Below, in pieces: positions 36,495 through 45,081 of a stretch of 64,000 bases of DNA. The stretch lies in NCBI GenBank assembly GCA_964588665.1, contig CAZPQQ010000008.1:1-64000 (forward strand), read 5' to 3'. The notes below the pieces were generated by a model. The model ran no database searches, had not been told where the DNA came from, and saw only the letters and a list, made by a program, of their open reading frames with translations. Within the stretch, counting starts at the first letter, position 1. Each line of letters starts with the position of its first letter. Both the position numbers and the translations under genes were made by a program. The stretch comes from UBA2160 sp964588665 (GTDB lineage Bacteria > Chloroflexota > Dehalococcoidia > Lucifugimonadales > UBA1123).

Positions 36495-37015
36495 TCAAAA
36501 GAACACGCCAGCCTCCTGAAGCACCGCCAGCCTCTTGCTCGAAAGACCTAGCACTTCTCCGAACACGTACTCGTTGTGTTCACCGATTGTCGGCGCCGCC
36601 CGCCACACCTCGCCGGGGGCGCGGATCACCGCGAATACCAGGCCGAGGTTGGATTCTGCAACTGCTCGAATGAGAGATCGCGGTCGTCCAAGCAGCCGGG
36701 AGGCATGCTCTCGATTAGGATGTCCGCGCTGCCGGCCAGCCTGGTGAGCAGCGCCTGCCCTTCGGCCTCGTCCAGGTTCAGCGTAATACTGCGCTTGTTG
36801 GCGTTGTATTGCCAGAAGTGGATGCTGCGCTCGGGCCCGGGGTCATCGCCGAGGAACGGCCCGATCTGCCGTGTCGAAGCTCCGCCGGGCGGTTCCACAC
36901 GCGCAACGTCAGCCCCGAGATCGGCCATTAGCTTACCGCAGAATTCGCCTACTTCGTTGACTATCTCCAGCACCCTCAGATGCCCGAGGGCGCTGGGAGG
37001 AGTTGTTTGACTGTC
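36495..37015 (-). pseudogene. CaiB/BaiF CoA-transferase remnant with a large internal deletion
   Basis: The first 110 codons match the N terminus of CaiB/BaiF enzymes (GKLMADLGADVARVEPPGG, NANKRSITLNLDE). The frame then breaks near 36640, and another frame resumes with SNLGLVFAVIRAPGEVW and the C-terminal signature RAAPTIGEHNEYVFGEVLGL, ending at TGA 36495-36497. About 230 residues of the middle, including the catalytic aspartate, are gone. No start codon is clear. It is a dead paralogue of the intact gene at 30041. Confidence 0.8.
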
Positions 37016-37200
37016 TTCGGCTAATTAGCGACCGCCCCAAACGAAACATATCCACCGCCACCCCACCTTGCGAACCCCGTCTGGGGCACGCCCTCCGCTC
37101 ACCTGCACAGGATGGTCGGGTTTCGTAGGGTTGACAAGCCCTCGCGACGCATTAGCCCAAAACCCTTGGTGACTGACCACTTCGCGTGTGAACAGTCGCG

Positions 37201-38196
37201 CTACGCCTCGTTTTGCAAGCGCTGGTGCGCCAGGGCGCTGATCGCTTCCAGCACGACACGGTGCGCCGCCTCGGCGGTTATCGCGCCGGGGCCGTCGTAC
37301 GGCGGCGACACCTCGACGACGTCCACTGCAACGAGCTTTACCGCGCCGACGATGCGGCGGACCGCTCGGAGCAGCTCCGCCGACGTTATGCCGCCGGGTT
37401 CCGGAGTCCCCGTGCCTGGGGCGTACGCCGGGTCCAGCACGTCGATGTCCACCGAAAGGTAGACGTACTCCGGACCATCCAGCGCTTCGCTGATCGCGTC
37501 GTCCAGCACATCCTCGAAACCGCGGGACTCGATCTCGGACATCAGGTGCCAGCGCATGCCCTGCTCGCGCATCCAGTCGAACACGTCGCCGGGGGGCCAG
37601 TAGCCTCGCAGCCCGACCTGCACGAAGTTCTTGCCAGGGACCGCGCCGCTCTCGATCAGGCGCCGCATCGGGTTGCCGTGACCGATCAGAACTCCGCCTT
37701 GGCTGGACGCACCGGTGTCGGCATGGGCGTCGAAGTGAACCATGCCTACCCGGCCGTACCCGTAATGTTGGGCGACGGCCGTGGCGCTGGGCAGCGTAAT
37801 CGAATGGTCCCCTCCCAGAACAACCGGAAGTGCGCCAACCTGAAGCGCCTGGGTCACCTTCATTCGGACAGCGTCGTGGCTCTGGTTCAACGAGCTCGGA
37901 GGGCAGATGGCGTCGCCGAAATCCACGACCTTCAGCTCCCTCAGCGGATATACGTCGAGCCCCATGTGGTACAGCGCCGAGGAAGGACTGCCGAAGTACG
38001 CAGCCTGCCTGATCGCCCGCGGCCCGAAACGGGCGCCGGGGCGGTTCACGACCCCCATGTCCACAGGCGCTCCGATGATCGCGACGTCAGCGCCAGATTC
38101 CGCGAGCTCGGCGGGCGTCTGGGCGTACGGGGTGAACAGAAACGTTGGCAGGCCCATGAACGCTGGAAAGTGTTGGTCGACCTCTGAGTCAGTCAT
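37201..38196 (-). CDS. Agmatinase/ureohydrolase family protein
   Basis: This 331-residue enzyme belongs to the arginase/agmatinase family, which hydrolyses a guanidino or related group with a binuclear manganese (or nickel) centre. Ligands are visible: His131 in GGDHS, Asp156, His158 and Asp160 in HFDAHAD, and Asp250 and Asp252 in SVDIDVLDP. The HGNPMRRLIESG stretch is found in agmatinase and guanidinobutyrase-like members. Whether the substrate is agmatine, guanidine or another compound cannot be told. No polyamine genes are adjacent. Confidence 0.88.
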   Translation of the reverse strand: MTDSEVDQHFPAFMGLPTFLFTPYAQTPAELAESGADVAIIGAPVDMGVVNRPGARFGPRAIRQAAYFGSPSSALYHMGLDVYPLRELKVVDFGDAICPPSSLNQSHDAVRMKVTQALQVGALPVVLGGDHSITLPSATAVAQHYGYGRVGMVHFDAHADTGASSQGGVLIGHGNPMRRLIESGAVPGKNFVQVGLRGYWPPGDVFDWMREQGMRWHLMSEIESRGFEDVLDDAISEALDGPEYVYLSVDIDVLDPAYAPGTGTPEPGGITSAELLRAVRRIVGAVKLVAVDVVEVSPPYDGPGAITAEAAHRVVLEAISALAHQRLQNEA

Positions 38197-38353
38197 TGCA
38201 TCGTTCCTGTCCTTGTGGATTCTCTCCGCGGCCGGCCTTGGCTACGAAGCCGCACACCCGGCGCCGCTGCTCATGCTACGGAACGGAAGCGCTCAAAGGC
38301 GCGAGGCGAACTGGCTTTACGGAGTTAATTTGAAACGGGCGAATCAGCGAACG

Positions 38354-38941
38354 CTAGACACCCGCGAGATGCTGAAGCGCATCCCGGACCCGGTCTTCCA
38401 TCGAGGCGGCGCCGTCGGCGGGGACCGCCGCCAGAGCCCGGCGCGCTTCGGTGTCGCTGTAGCCCAACGCGACCAGGGCGTCGAGCGCATCTGCGTCGAG
38501 CGGTCCGGCCGGGGCGCCGCCCCAGTCCAGATCGAGCTTGCCCTTGAGCTCCAGGATGATGCGGCTGGCCGTGCGCTTCCCTACGCCGGACACGGTCGAG
38601 AGTGCAGCCGTGTCGGCGGCGTCCACGGCGGCTGCCAACGACGACGGCGCGAAGCGTGAGAGCACGGCCAACGCCAGACGCGGGCCGACGCCGTTGATGC
38701 CCAATAAAGTGTCGAACGTGTGACGTTCGTCGTCGGTCAGGAACCCGAACAGCGTCAGGCTGTCCTCTCGGACTTGTAGCGAAGTGTGCAGGCGCACGGC
38801 GTCTCCCGCGGCGCCAACTCCGCCCGCGGTCGAACCGGGCACGCTCACGCGCAACGTGATGCCGCCGATGGACACGTCCACCCAGTCGGCGCCGACCGCC
38901 TCGACGATGCCTGATACAGATGAGATCAATGTTGAGACCAT
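38354..38941 (-). CDS. ruvA: Holliday junction branch migration protein RuvA
   Basis: RuvA binds the four-way junction and loads the RuvB motor. The 195-residue protein shows the N-terminal OB-fold (MVSTLISSVSGIVEAVG), the helix-hairpin-helix DNA-binding repeats around LLGINGVGPRLALAVLS and TVSGVGKRTASRIILELKGK, and the C-terminal RuvB-interacting domain (LVALGYSDTEARRAL). It ends the yebC-ruvC-ruvA run; ruvB is not in the window. Confidence 0.95.
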   Translation of the reverse strand: MVSTLISSVSGIVEAVGADWVDVSIGGITLRVSVPGSTAGGVGAAGDAVRLHTSLQVREDSLTLFGFLTDDERHTFDTLLGINGVGPRLALAVLSRFAPSSLAAAVDAADTAALSTVSGVGKRTASRIILELKGKLDLDWGGAPAGPLDADALDALVALGYSDTEARRALAAVPADGAASMEDRVRDALQHLAGV

Positions 38942-38999
38942 TTGCCGCCGTTCACTTGTTAGTCATGCTTTTGCGTGCGGATGCCGCAGTCGGTCCGGG

Positions 39000-39494
39000 T
39001 CACTCCCGCATCGAAACATCGTACACCTGCGAGTTGTTGATGTGGCAGATTGCAACGGCCAGCGCGTCCGCTCGGTCCGACGACTCTATCTCGTCGGGCA
39101 GGTCCAGCAGGACACGGACCATCTCCTGCACCTGCTCCTTGGAGCTGCCGCCGTAGTCGGTGACAGCCTTCTTGACCTCGCGAGGAGCATACGTAGCAAT
39201 AGGGATTGCCAGATCGGCCGCCGCGATCATCGCCACGGCCTGCGCCTGCCCCACGGCCATGGCGGCTCGAACGTTCCTCGACACGAAGGGCTGCTCTATT
39301 GCCAGCACCTCGGGCCTCAGAGTCTCGAGGAGCTCGGCCAACTTGGAGTGCAGCCACGCCAATCGCTCCGAAAGCGACGCCGACCGCTTGGGACTGAGCA
39401 CGTCGGAGTGGGTCATAATCAGATCGCCGCCGTCCGATCTCACGGCGCCGACGCCCATCTTGAAGGTGCCCGGATCCACACCGACAACTAGCAT
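39000..39494 (-). CDS. ruvC: Holliday junction resolvase RuvC
   Basis: RuvC nicks Holliday junctions symmetrically. All four metal-binding acidic residues are present: Asp7 in GVDPGT, Glu67 in AIEQPF, and Asp140 and Asp143 in SSDRADAL. YAPREVKKAVTDYGGSSKEQV is also typical. GGAG lies 7 nt before the ATG. It lies 58 bp from ruvA and about 98 bp from yebC, all in one direction. Confidence 0.96.
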   Translation of the reverse strand: MLVVGVDPGTFKMGVGAVRSDGGDLIMTHSDVLSPKRSASLSERLAWLHSKLAELLETLRPEVLAIEQPFVSRNVRAAMAVGQAQAVAMIAAADLAIPIATYAPREVKKAVTDYGGSSKEQVQEMVRVLLDLPDEIESSDRADALAVAICHINNSQVYDVSMRE

Positions 39495-39592
39495 GTGTCG
39501 CTCCAGCCGCCCCTGCCAGCGAACGCAAATCGTCGATTGGGCGGGGCTTCCAGTTCAGATGAGTTGTCTGAAGCCGCCGAGATTGGCAGGCT

Positions 39593-40354
39593 TTACGCGG
39601 ACTCGGTCCCGTACTCGTCCAGGGCTTCGTCGGAGAAATCAGCGTTGGAATAGACCTTTTGCACGTCATCTAGGTCCTCGAGCTTGTCGAGCAGCCTGAG
39701 GGTCTGGATCGCGGACCGGTCGTCCAACTCGACAGTATGGCTGGGGACCATGGACACCTCGGAGGAGTTGATCTTGGCCTCGTTCTGCTCCAGAGTGGTG
39801 CGTATGGCCTCAAGTGTGTTGGGGGCCGAGAAGATCTCAAGCGTAGAGTCGTACGTCTCGAAGTCGTCGGCGCCCTCGTCGATGGCGATGAGGGCCAGTT
39901 CCTCGGCCTGTTCCTCCGCCGCCGCCACCGATATCACGCCCTTCTGCTCGAACTGCCACGCCACCGCGCCCGTCTCGGCCAGGTTGCCGCCAGCTTTCGT
40001 AAGCGTCGACCGGACATCGGACACCGTGCGGTTGCGGTTGTCGGTCAGCGTTTCCAGCATGATCGCCACGCCGCCAGGCCCGTAACCTTCGTACCTGACC
40101 TCAACCATCTGAGCGCCGTCGCCGCCTTCGCCGGTCCCTTTCTTGATGGCGCGCTCGATGTTCTCGCCGGGCATGTTCTGGTCCTTGGCCTTCTGGATGG
40201 CCATTCGCAACCGGAAGTTCACGCCTGGAGCGCCGCCGCCCTCGCGGGCCGCGATAATGACCTCTTTAGCCAGCTTGGTAAAAAGCTTACCCCGCCGGGC
40301 GTCGGTTATCGCTTTGCCATGCTTGATGGTCGACCATTTTGAATGCCCTGACAT
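39593..40354 (-). CDS. yebC: YebC/PmpR family regulatory protein
   Basis: This 253-residue protein belongs to the conserved YebC family, now linked to relief of ribosome stalling on proline-rich sequences in some members and to transcription control in others. The opening MSGHSKWSTIKHGKAITDARRGKLF is diagnostic. AGGAG lies 7 nt before this ATG, so a seven-residue upstream extension is rejected. The yebC-ruvC-ruvA order is common in bacteria. Confidence 0.95.
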   Translation of the reverse strand: MSGHSKWSTIKHGKAITDARRGKLFTKLAKEVIIAAREGGGAPGVNFRLRMAIQKAKDQNMPGENIERAIKKGTGEGGDGAQMVEVRYEGYGPGGVAIMLETLTDNRNRTVSDVRSTLTKAGGNLAETGAVAWQFEQKGVISVAAAEEQAEELALIAIDEGADDFETYDSTLEIFSAPNTLEAIRTTLEQNEAKINSSEVSMVPSHTVELDDRSAIQTLRLLDKLEDLDDVQKVYSNADFSDEALDEYGTESA

Positions 40355-40593
40355 ATCGCAGCTCCTGTTGTGCAAGTGGGCCGTTGACGGAGAGCCGTCA
40401 GCCCCACTCCGGGGTCCAGCCTCGCGTACCAGGCAGCGCCTTCGTTAGGCGACAGATTGCTGGTTGCCGCCGAGCACATCGACGCCTGAGCGAGGGCCGC
40501 TCATCGGTTGAATTCTAGCATGCACCCCAAGGTCGGTCAAAGGCGGGCGCCCGGTCGATTCGTGCGTGGGCAAATCAAGATTCTGCCTCGAAC

Positions 40594-41013
40594 TCAGTCA
40601 CGTTCCTGCAACACGTTGCCTGAGAGTTCGATGACTCGATTCACCTTGATCAGCACCGCCACACCATTTCTCTCGGGGTCGCGGTCCATCTCCCGTGCGA
40701 CGGCTCTGTTTGCCACTTCGTCTCGAATCGAACCTGATTCGTGAATGGTCGCCGTGCCTTGGATTCGCAAGTTGACGCGCTCGCCCGGGTTGCGATAGAA
40801 CACCACGACCTTCGGGTTGCCGACGACGTTTTCAAGCGCAGTCCGTTTGGCTCGCTCCCAATACGCAAGCGTCTCGTCATCGTAGACCAAGACGCTTCCC
40901 TTTAGGCTGATCTGTGGTTGCCCGTCGGTCGATGCGGTTCCTACTAGGCAGGGAATCCCGTCGTCCAAAGCTCGGTTCAACTGGTCCCTCAACTCACCGG
41001 TTATCGATATCAT
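40594..41013 (-). CDS. Pyridoxamine 5'-phosphate oxidase-like flavin/F420-binding protein
   Basis: This 139-residue protein has the split-barrel pattern of PNPOx-like proteins: CLVGTASTDGQPQISLKGSV, YDDETLAYWERAKRTALENV and a conserved NPKVVVFYRNPGERVNLRIQGTA. Such proteins bind FMN, FAD, haem or F420. The ATG at 41013 has AGGAG 5 nt upstream and is preferred over a TTG nine codons earlier. The cofactor cannot be assigned from sequence. Confidence 0.8.
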   Translation of the reverse strand: MISITGELRDQLNRALDDGIPCLVGTASTDGQPQISLKGSVLVYDDETLAYWERAKRTALENVVGNPKVVVFYRNPGERVNLRIQGTATIHESGSIRDEVANRAVAREMDRDPERNGVAVLIKVNRVIELSGNVLQERD

Positions 41014-41104
41014 TTCTCTCCTCACGTCCCCACTAGTCAATTCAAGTCATGGTACGCCACGGTTTTCGCGGGCGCAATCTGATCGGCATCTGTCGCCAAC
41101 GCGG

Positions 41105-41647
41105 TCAGTCAGCTACACGTGAAACAACCTCCCGGACCAACTCGTCGACCGTTCGATCTGAATCCATTCTGATGACCGGACAACCCAAAGTCGTCATCCA
41201 TTTCTCGTGGAGATCGATGCTTCTAATCGGCGCTAGTGCGGTGTCATAACTTTCCGCCCACGAGACGAACTCGAGATGCTTCTGACGCATGTCGCCGCCC
41301 GGCTGTATCCGGTCGCCGTAGCGTTCAAGTTCTCTCGTCTTGATCCGCGTCATGCGAGCCGAAGGCTCCAGATACAGGAAGACCGCTAGCGTGAAGAGTT
41401 CGAGAAGCGGGTCTCCCCAATTGCATATCGATCCTGTCAGAATCCATCCGTCCACGCCGGCGACGTCACGCTTGATCTGACGGATTCGGTCCGACGGCTC
41501 GTTTTTCTCGACGAATGGGGGATCGGTCTGTTTCCAATAGTACGCATCGGTGTCCAGGTGGGGTGCGTGCAGTTTCTCCGACAAGGCGACCCCCAGGGTC
41601 GTCGTCCCTGACCCCGAAGCGCCGAAAATGTGTATGCGGTGGTTCAT
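41105..41647 (-). CDS. P-loop kinase-like protein with a lysine-free Walker A
   Basis: This protein of about 180 residues begins IHIFGASGSGTTTLG, a P-loop where the conserved Walker A lysine is replaced by threonine. Later segments (HLDTDAYYWKQTDPPF, WILTGSICNWGDPLLELFTLAVFLY) match adenylate-kinase-like proteins of this unusual subgroup. The start may be ATG 41647 or ATG 41662, which lies one base after the stop of the PEP-swivel gene. The spacing indicates one operon. Substrate unknown. Confidence 0.75.
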   Translation of the reverse strand: MNHRIHIFGASGSGTTTLGVALSEKLHAPHLDTDAYYWKQTDPPFVEKNEPSDRIRQIKRDVAGVDGWILTGSICNWGDPLLELFTLAVFLYLEPSARMTRIKTRELERYGDRIQPGGDMRQKHLEFVSWAESYDTALAPIRSIDLHEKWMTTLGCPVIRMDSDRTVDELVREVVSRVAD

Positions 41648-41663
41648 TTCGGAACTGCCCATC

Positions 41664-43304
41664 TCACGAGAGGATTCGCACCGTGCCCTGAGTCCCGTCG
41701 ACCTCCAGCATCTGGCCGTCCCGAATGCTGTGTGTGGCATCGACCACTCCGAGAACGGCCGGGATCCCGTACTCTCGGGCGGTCACGGCGGCGTGGCTCA
41801 GGATTCCGCCGGTTTCGACGACGATGGAACTGGCCACGGCAAAAAGCGGCGTCCATGGCGGCATTGTTGTGCCCGTGACCAGAACGTCGCCCTTGTTCAG
41901 TCGACCGGCGTCGCCCAGAGTCGGGAGGATGCGGGCCGGTCCAACAGCCACACCGGCCGAACCGCCGTGGCTGACCAACATGTTTGGTTGATCGGATCCT
42001 AGGCGGCGGTCTCCGGCGAATCGAATTCGGGCGGCATCTCTGGGGCCGTCCGTCGGCGGCGGTGGGGGAGCGCCGAGAAATGACGGAGGCGTCACCTTTG
42101 ACCAGCGTTCCATCTCTTGCCGCCGAGCGGCGGTCAACGTTCGGTGGTCGCTTGGGGCGCTCTCGAGGGCTTCGGTCAGCTCGTTCAGGTGCAAAAAGAA
42201 GACGTCGGCCGGATCGTCGATGATCGAGTCCGCGGCCAACCGCCGACCGCTTTCAAGGACCAACCTGCGCGGAAGCGTGGTCAGGCGCTGATCGATGTAG
42301 AAGTTGTGGTCTTCCAGGATCGGCGCCACGTCCCTGGCGATGTCCAGGATTTTCGACAGGTGGGACCAGTCATCGGCGGGCAGGCGATCGCGCAACTCGG
42401 CCTCGGCTGCATCTCGCTCGTCGGTCAGCCGGCGAAGCTCTGCATCCGGGTCGTAACCGTCCAGTGCGATGTAGGACTTCAACTGACGCAACGTGATCGT
42501 GGGGTCTTCAGCCCAGGTTGGAAAGGCGAACCCCTGTAGGTCGATGCGCCAACCGAACGCATCCAGATAGTCGGACAGACCGCTGAGGAACTCTCCCGCA
42601 GCGCCATCGCCCTCGAGGTCTGGTAGGACGGTCGACGCCGATTCGTTTGCCATTTCGAGGAGACGCTTACGGACCGCGGGAATCGCCGAAGCCAGCTTGC
42701 TCAGCTCCCAGAGAGCTCGACCCGCCACGACGCTCATGTTGCCGCAACCTTGGAGCAATCGAACGGCGTCCAGTTCCGTGCCGCCAGTCATCTGAACGTA
42801 CGCGTCGACCAGCATGTTCGTCGCCAGATCCCAGGGTGTCATTGCCAGCATGTGCAACCGGCCCTGCTCGACCCTGACTGCGCGCAGTTCCGTCAGTTCG
42901 TCGGCAAGTTGTGCATTCGACAGAGACGCGAAATCCGTTGTGCGGTAATGCTCGATCTGCCGTTTGACCTCGGGGAGGATCTCGTCTCTCCAACGGCTAC
43001 CGCCTCCGGCGGTCCATTCCAAGAGCGCATCAGGCGTCGACGGCGCTGATCCGGGTAGTGGTGGAGGCGCAGACCGGGCCGTGAACGAGTAGTAGTTAAA
43101 CAGCCGGCAGTGCGCAGCGGTCGGGTTGCCGGCCTCGGTCCAACCCTTGGCGAACCCGGTCATCAGAGGACCCGTGTGGAGTTCGTGGCCCAACGGTGGG
43201 ATGACGCGCGGACTGTGCATCGGATCGTACGTCCAAGTTCGCTCGGCGTCGGCCGGATCATCCCACTGGACGGGGAATTCGTCGCTTTCGGTAATGTCAG
43301 CCAT
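41664..43304 (-). CDS. PEP-utilising-enzyme swivelling-domain protein without an ATP-grasp domain
   Basis: This 546-residue protein ends in a phosphohistidine swivelling domain, GGILSHAAVTAREYGIPAV, with His504 as the expected phosphorylated residue. Its N-terminal 400 residues are helical and resemble the middle of PEP synthase-like and rifampicin phosphotransferase-like proteins, but no ATP-grasp nucleotide domain is visible. It may need a partner for phosphorylation or have lost activity. GAGGTGG precedes the ATG. Confidence 0.8.
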   Translation of the reverse strand: MADITESDEFPVQWDDPADAERTWTYDPMHSPRVIPPLGHELHTGPLMTGFAKGWTEAGNPTAAHCRLFNYYSFTARSAPPPLPGSAPSTPDALLEWTAGGGSRWRDEILPEVKRQIEHYRTTDFASLSNAQLADELTELRAVRVEQGRLHMLAMTPWDLATNMLVDAYVQMTGGTELDAVRLLQGCGNMSVVAGRALWELSKLASAIPAVRKRLLEMANESASTVLPDLEGDGAAGEFLSGLSDYLDAFGWRIDLQGFAFPTWAEDPTITLRQLKSYIALDGYDPDAELRRLTDERDAAEAELRDRLPADDWSHLSKILDIARDVAPILEDHNFYIDQRLTTLPRRLVLESGRRLAADSIIDDPADVFFLHLNELTEALESAPSDHRTLTAARRQEMERWSKVTPPSFLGAPPPPPTDGPRDAARIRFAGDRRLGSDQPNMLVSHGGSAGVAVGPARILPTLGDAGRLNKGDVLVTGTTMPPWTPLFAVASSIVVETGGILSHAAVTAREYGIPAVLGVVDATHSIRDGQMLEVDGTQGTVRILS

Positions 43305-43386
43305 GCCGCCACCTCACTTTTCGAGGGGGTTCGTTCCATCGGCAAAGACCAACCCCAACAAACCCATTTTCCGTTGACAGCCCACG

Positions 43387-44660
43387 CTACAACTCCATGC
43401 GATCCTGTGCAAGCGGCCTTCGCGGCTTGACCGGCTCGTCGTGCCAGACCCGAACCGTGCCGAATTGGCCGTCGAAGCCGGGCTCGACGTAGATGTCGCC
43501 TGCTCGGACCTTCGCGATGCCCTCGGCGAGCCGTTCACCGTGCTGCGGCAGCGCCCGTGCCAGATCGTCGGTCGACGCCTCCAGCAGCGCCGCCAGCTCC
43601 GTCCCGCAAGCGCTGACCACCTCGCTGTAGGCGGATCTGACGCGTTTCGTGTTCACGCCGAAGCCCATCGTCTCAGACAGGATCTGCTGCAGCGACACCA
43701 GCGACCGGAACGGAGGACGGCCGTTGTCGGCCCTGGTCAATCCGTGCTCGTCGGTGTAAGTCTCCACCTTGCGAGCCCCGATTTCGGCCACGCGCTGCAT
43801 CACGCCAAGCGTCATCTTGCGGGCGCAGGACGGACACACCCGCCCGTACCGGGCGACGTCGTCGGGGGAGTAGCTCACGCCGCACTTGCGGTGGCCCGAG
43901 TGGTGGTACTTGCCCTCCTCCGGGAAGAACTCGACGGTGTACGCGTTATCCTGGGTCTTCAGCGCCCGCACAAGTCCGTCGTAGCTTGGCTCGCCGTTGA
44001 AGACGGTCAGCTCTCGCCCCAGCTTGGGAAGCGAGTGGGCGTCCGAGAATGACAGCAGCGCCATATCGTCCAGTTCGGGGACGGTCCAGCACATCGCGGG
44101 GTCGCTCGAAAGCCCCGTCTCAATGCCGGCGACGTGGCCGAGCATGTCGCCGAAGCACTCCGCGAGCGAATCGAAACCCGACTTGGAGCCGTACACGCCG
44201 AACCACGGCGTCCAAGCGTGCGCGGGGATGACGATGCACCGGTCGTCGATCTCCATCAACGTCTCGACCAACTCGCGGGGCGTCATGTGGACCGTGGGCC
44301 GGCCATCGCCGACGAGCGAGGCGCCGCTGTCGGCCATCGCCGTGCTGATGCGGTCCATTGCTCCAAGGTCCGGGGCGAAGACCAGAGTATGTATCCGTCG
44401 GCTGCGCCCGTCCTGGCGTCCGTTGCAGTTCAACTCCGTGCCAAGCACGAATTTGACGCCGTCCAAGGAAAACAGACCGTCGCCCGAATCGGTCAGCTTC
44501 GTGCGAATCTCTTCGGCCCACGTCGGATGCGTGAAGTCGCCGGTCGCCAGAAGGTCGATGCCCTTCAGCTTGGCCCATGCCGCCAGGTTCTCGAGGCTGA
44601 TTCACGACTGGTGGATATCGCGTAGGGGGAGTGGATATGGAGGTCTGCGACGTAACTCAC
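43387..44660 (-). pseudogene. Endonuclease Q-like PHP-domain protein with a frameshift near its start
   Basis: The GTG at 44660 opens SYVADLHIHSPYAISTS, the PHP-domain start of EndoQ-like proteins, but this frame fails after Arg-Glu-Ser. From 44598 another frame continues SLENLAAWAKLKGIDLLATG and stays open to 43387. Together they give about 424 residues with metal ligands HIH, HAW and SDAHS, a zinc-finger-like CGVSY...CPSC pair (about 210-245) and a C-terminal DNA-binding region. EndoQ cuts DNA next to deaminated bases. One missing base near 44600 explains the break; it is not in a long run. If real, the protein lacks its first metal-binding motif. Confidence 0.78.
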
Positions 44661-44755
44661 GCGGGCGATTGTAACACGGTGAGCGGCGCGGTTTGGTTTG
44701 GCCGTAAACGGCCAGAACACAGACGTTGCGAGGCAAACGGTGGCCTCGGCCTTCA

Positions 44756-44886
44756 GAGCCTGTCTCATAAGTCGATACGAGCGTCCCAAAAGGCTCAAAA
44801 TCGCATTTATGAACGGTCTGCCAGGCACGACAGCCTCGCCGGACCACCGACCAATCGGTCCTTTTGGAGACTTATGAGACGGGCTC
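44756..44886. mobile_element. MITE with 18-bp terminal inverted repeats
   Basis: The 131-bp element starts GAGCCTGTCTCATAAGTC and ends with its inverse, one mismatch in 18 (GACTTATGAGACGGGCTC). Both sides are flanked by TTCA, a probable 4-bp target duplication. The inverted repeat extends imperfectly further inward (CCCAAAAGG and CCTTTTGGAG). It has no ORF. It lies between the endonuclease-like gene and the acyl-CoA dehydrogenase pair. Confidence 0.82.
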
Positions 44887-44905
44887 TTCAGGCCGAGCCC
44901 GCCAA

Positions 44906-44945
44906 CCCTTGCGTCCCTGTCGTCCCTTCGGTCCCTTTACGTCCC
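44906..44945 (-). repeat. 9-bp-period dispersed repeat, copy near 44.9 kb
   Basis: On the reverse strand this reads four consecutive units: GGGACGTAA, AGGGACCGA, AGGGACGAC, AGGGACGCA. It is the longest clean copy together with that at 52507. The rest of the 421-bp gap between 44661 and 45081 holds the MITE and no recognisable gene. Confidence 0.65.
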
Positions 44946-45081
44946 GGCCGCCACAAGGCAGGCTGTTCACCTGAGCCTGCACTACGCCACACCCGGCCAT
45001 TTGACGCCGCATACCCGCAGTCATACAATCGGTCCCACGACTTACAACGACCGAACGGCACAACTACCAGGAGACCGCACG

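Noticed and set aside
37213..38187. Forward frame of 324 codons opposite the agmatinase gene
   Set aside because: Shadow of a gene with all metal ligands intact.
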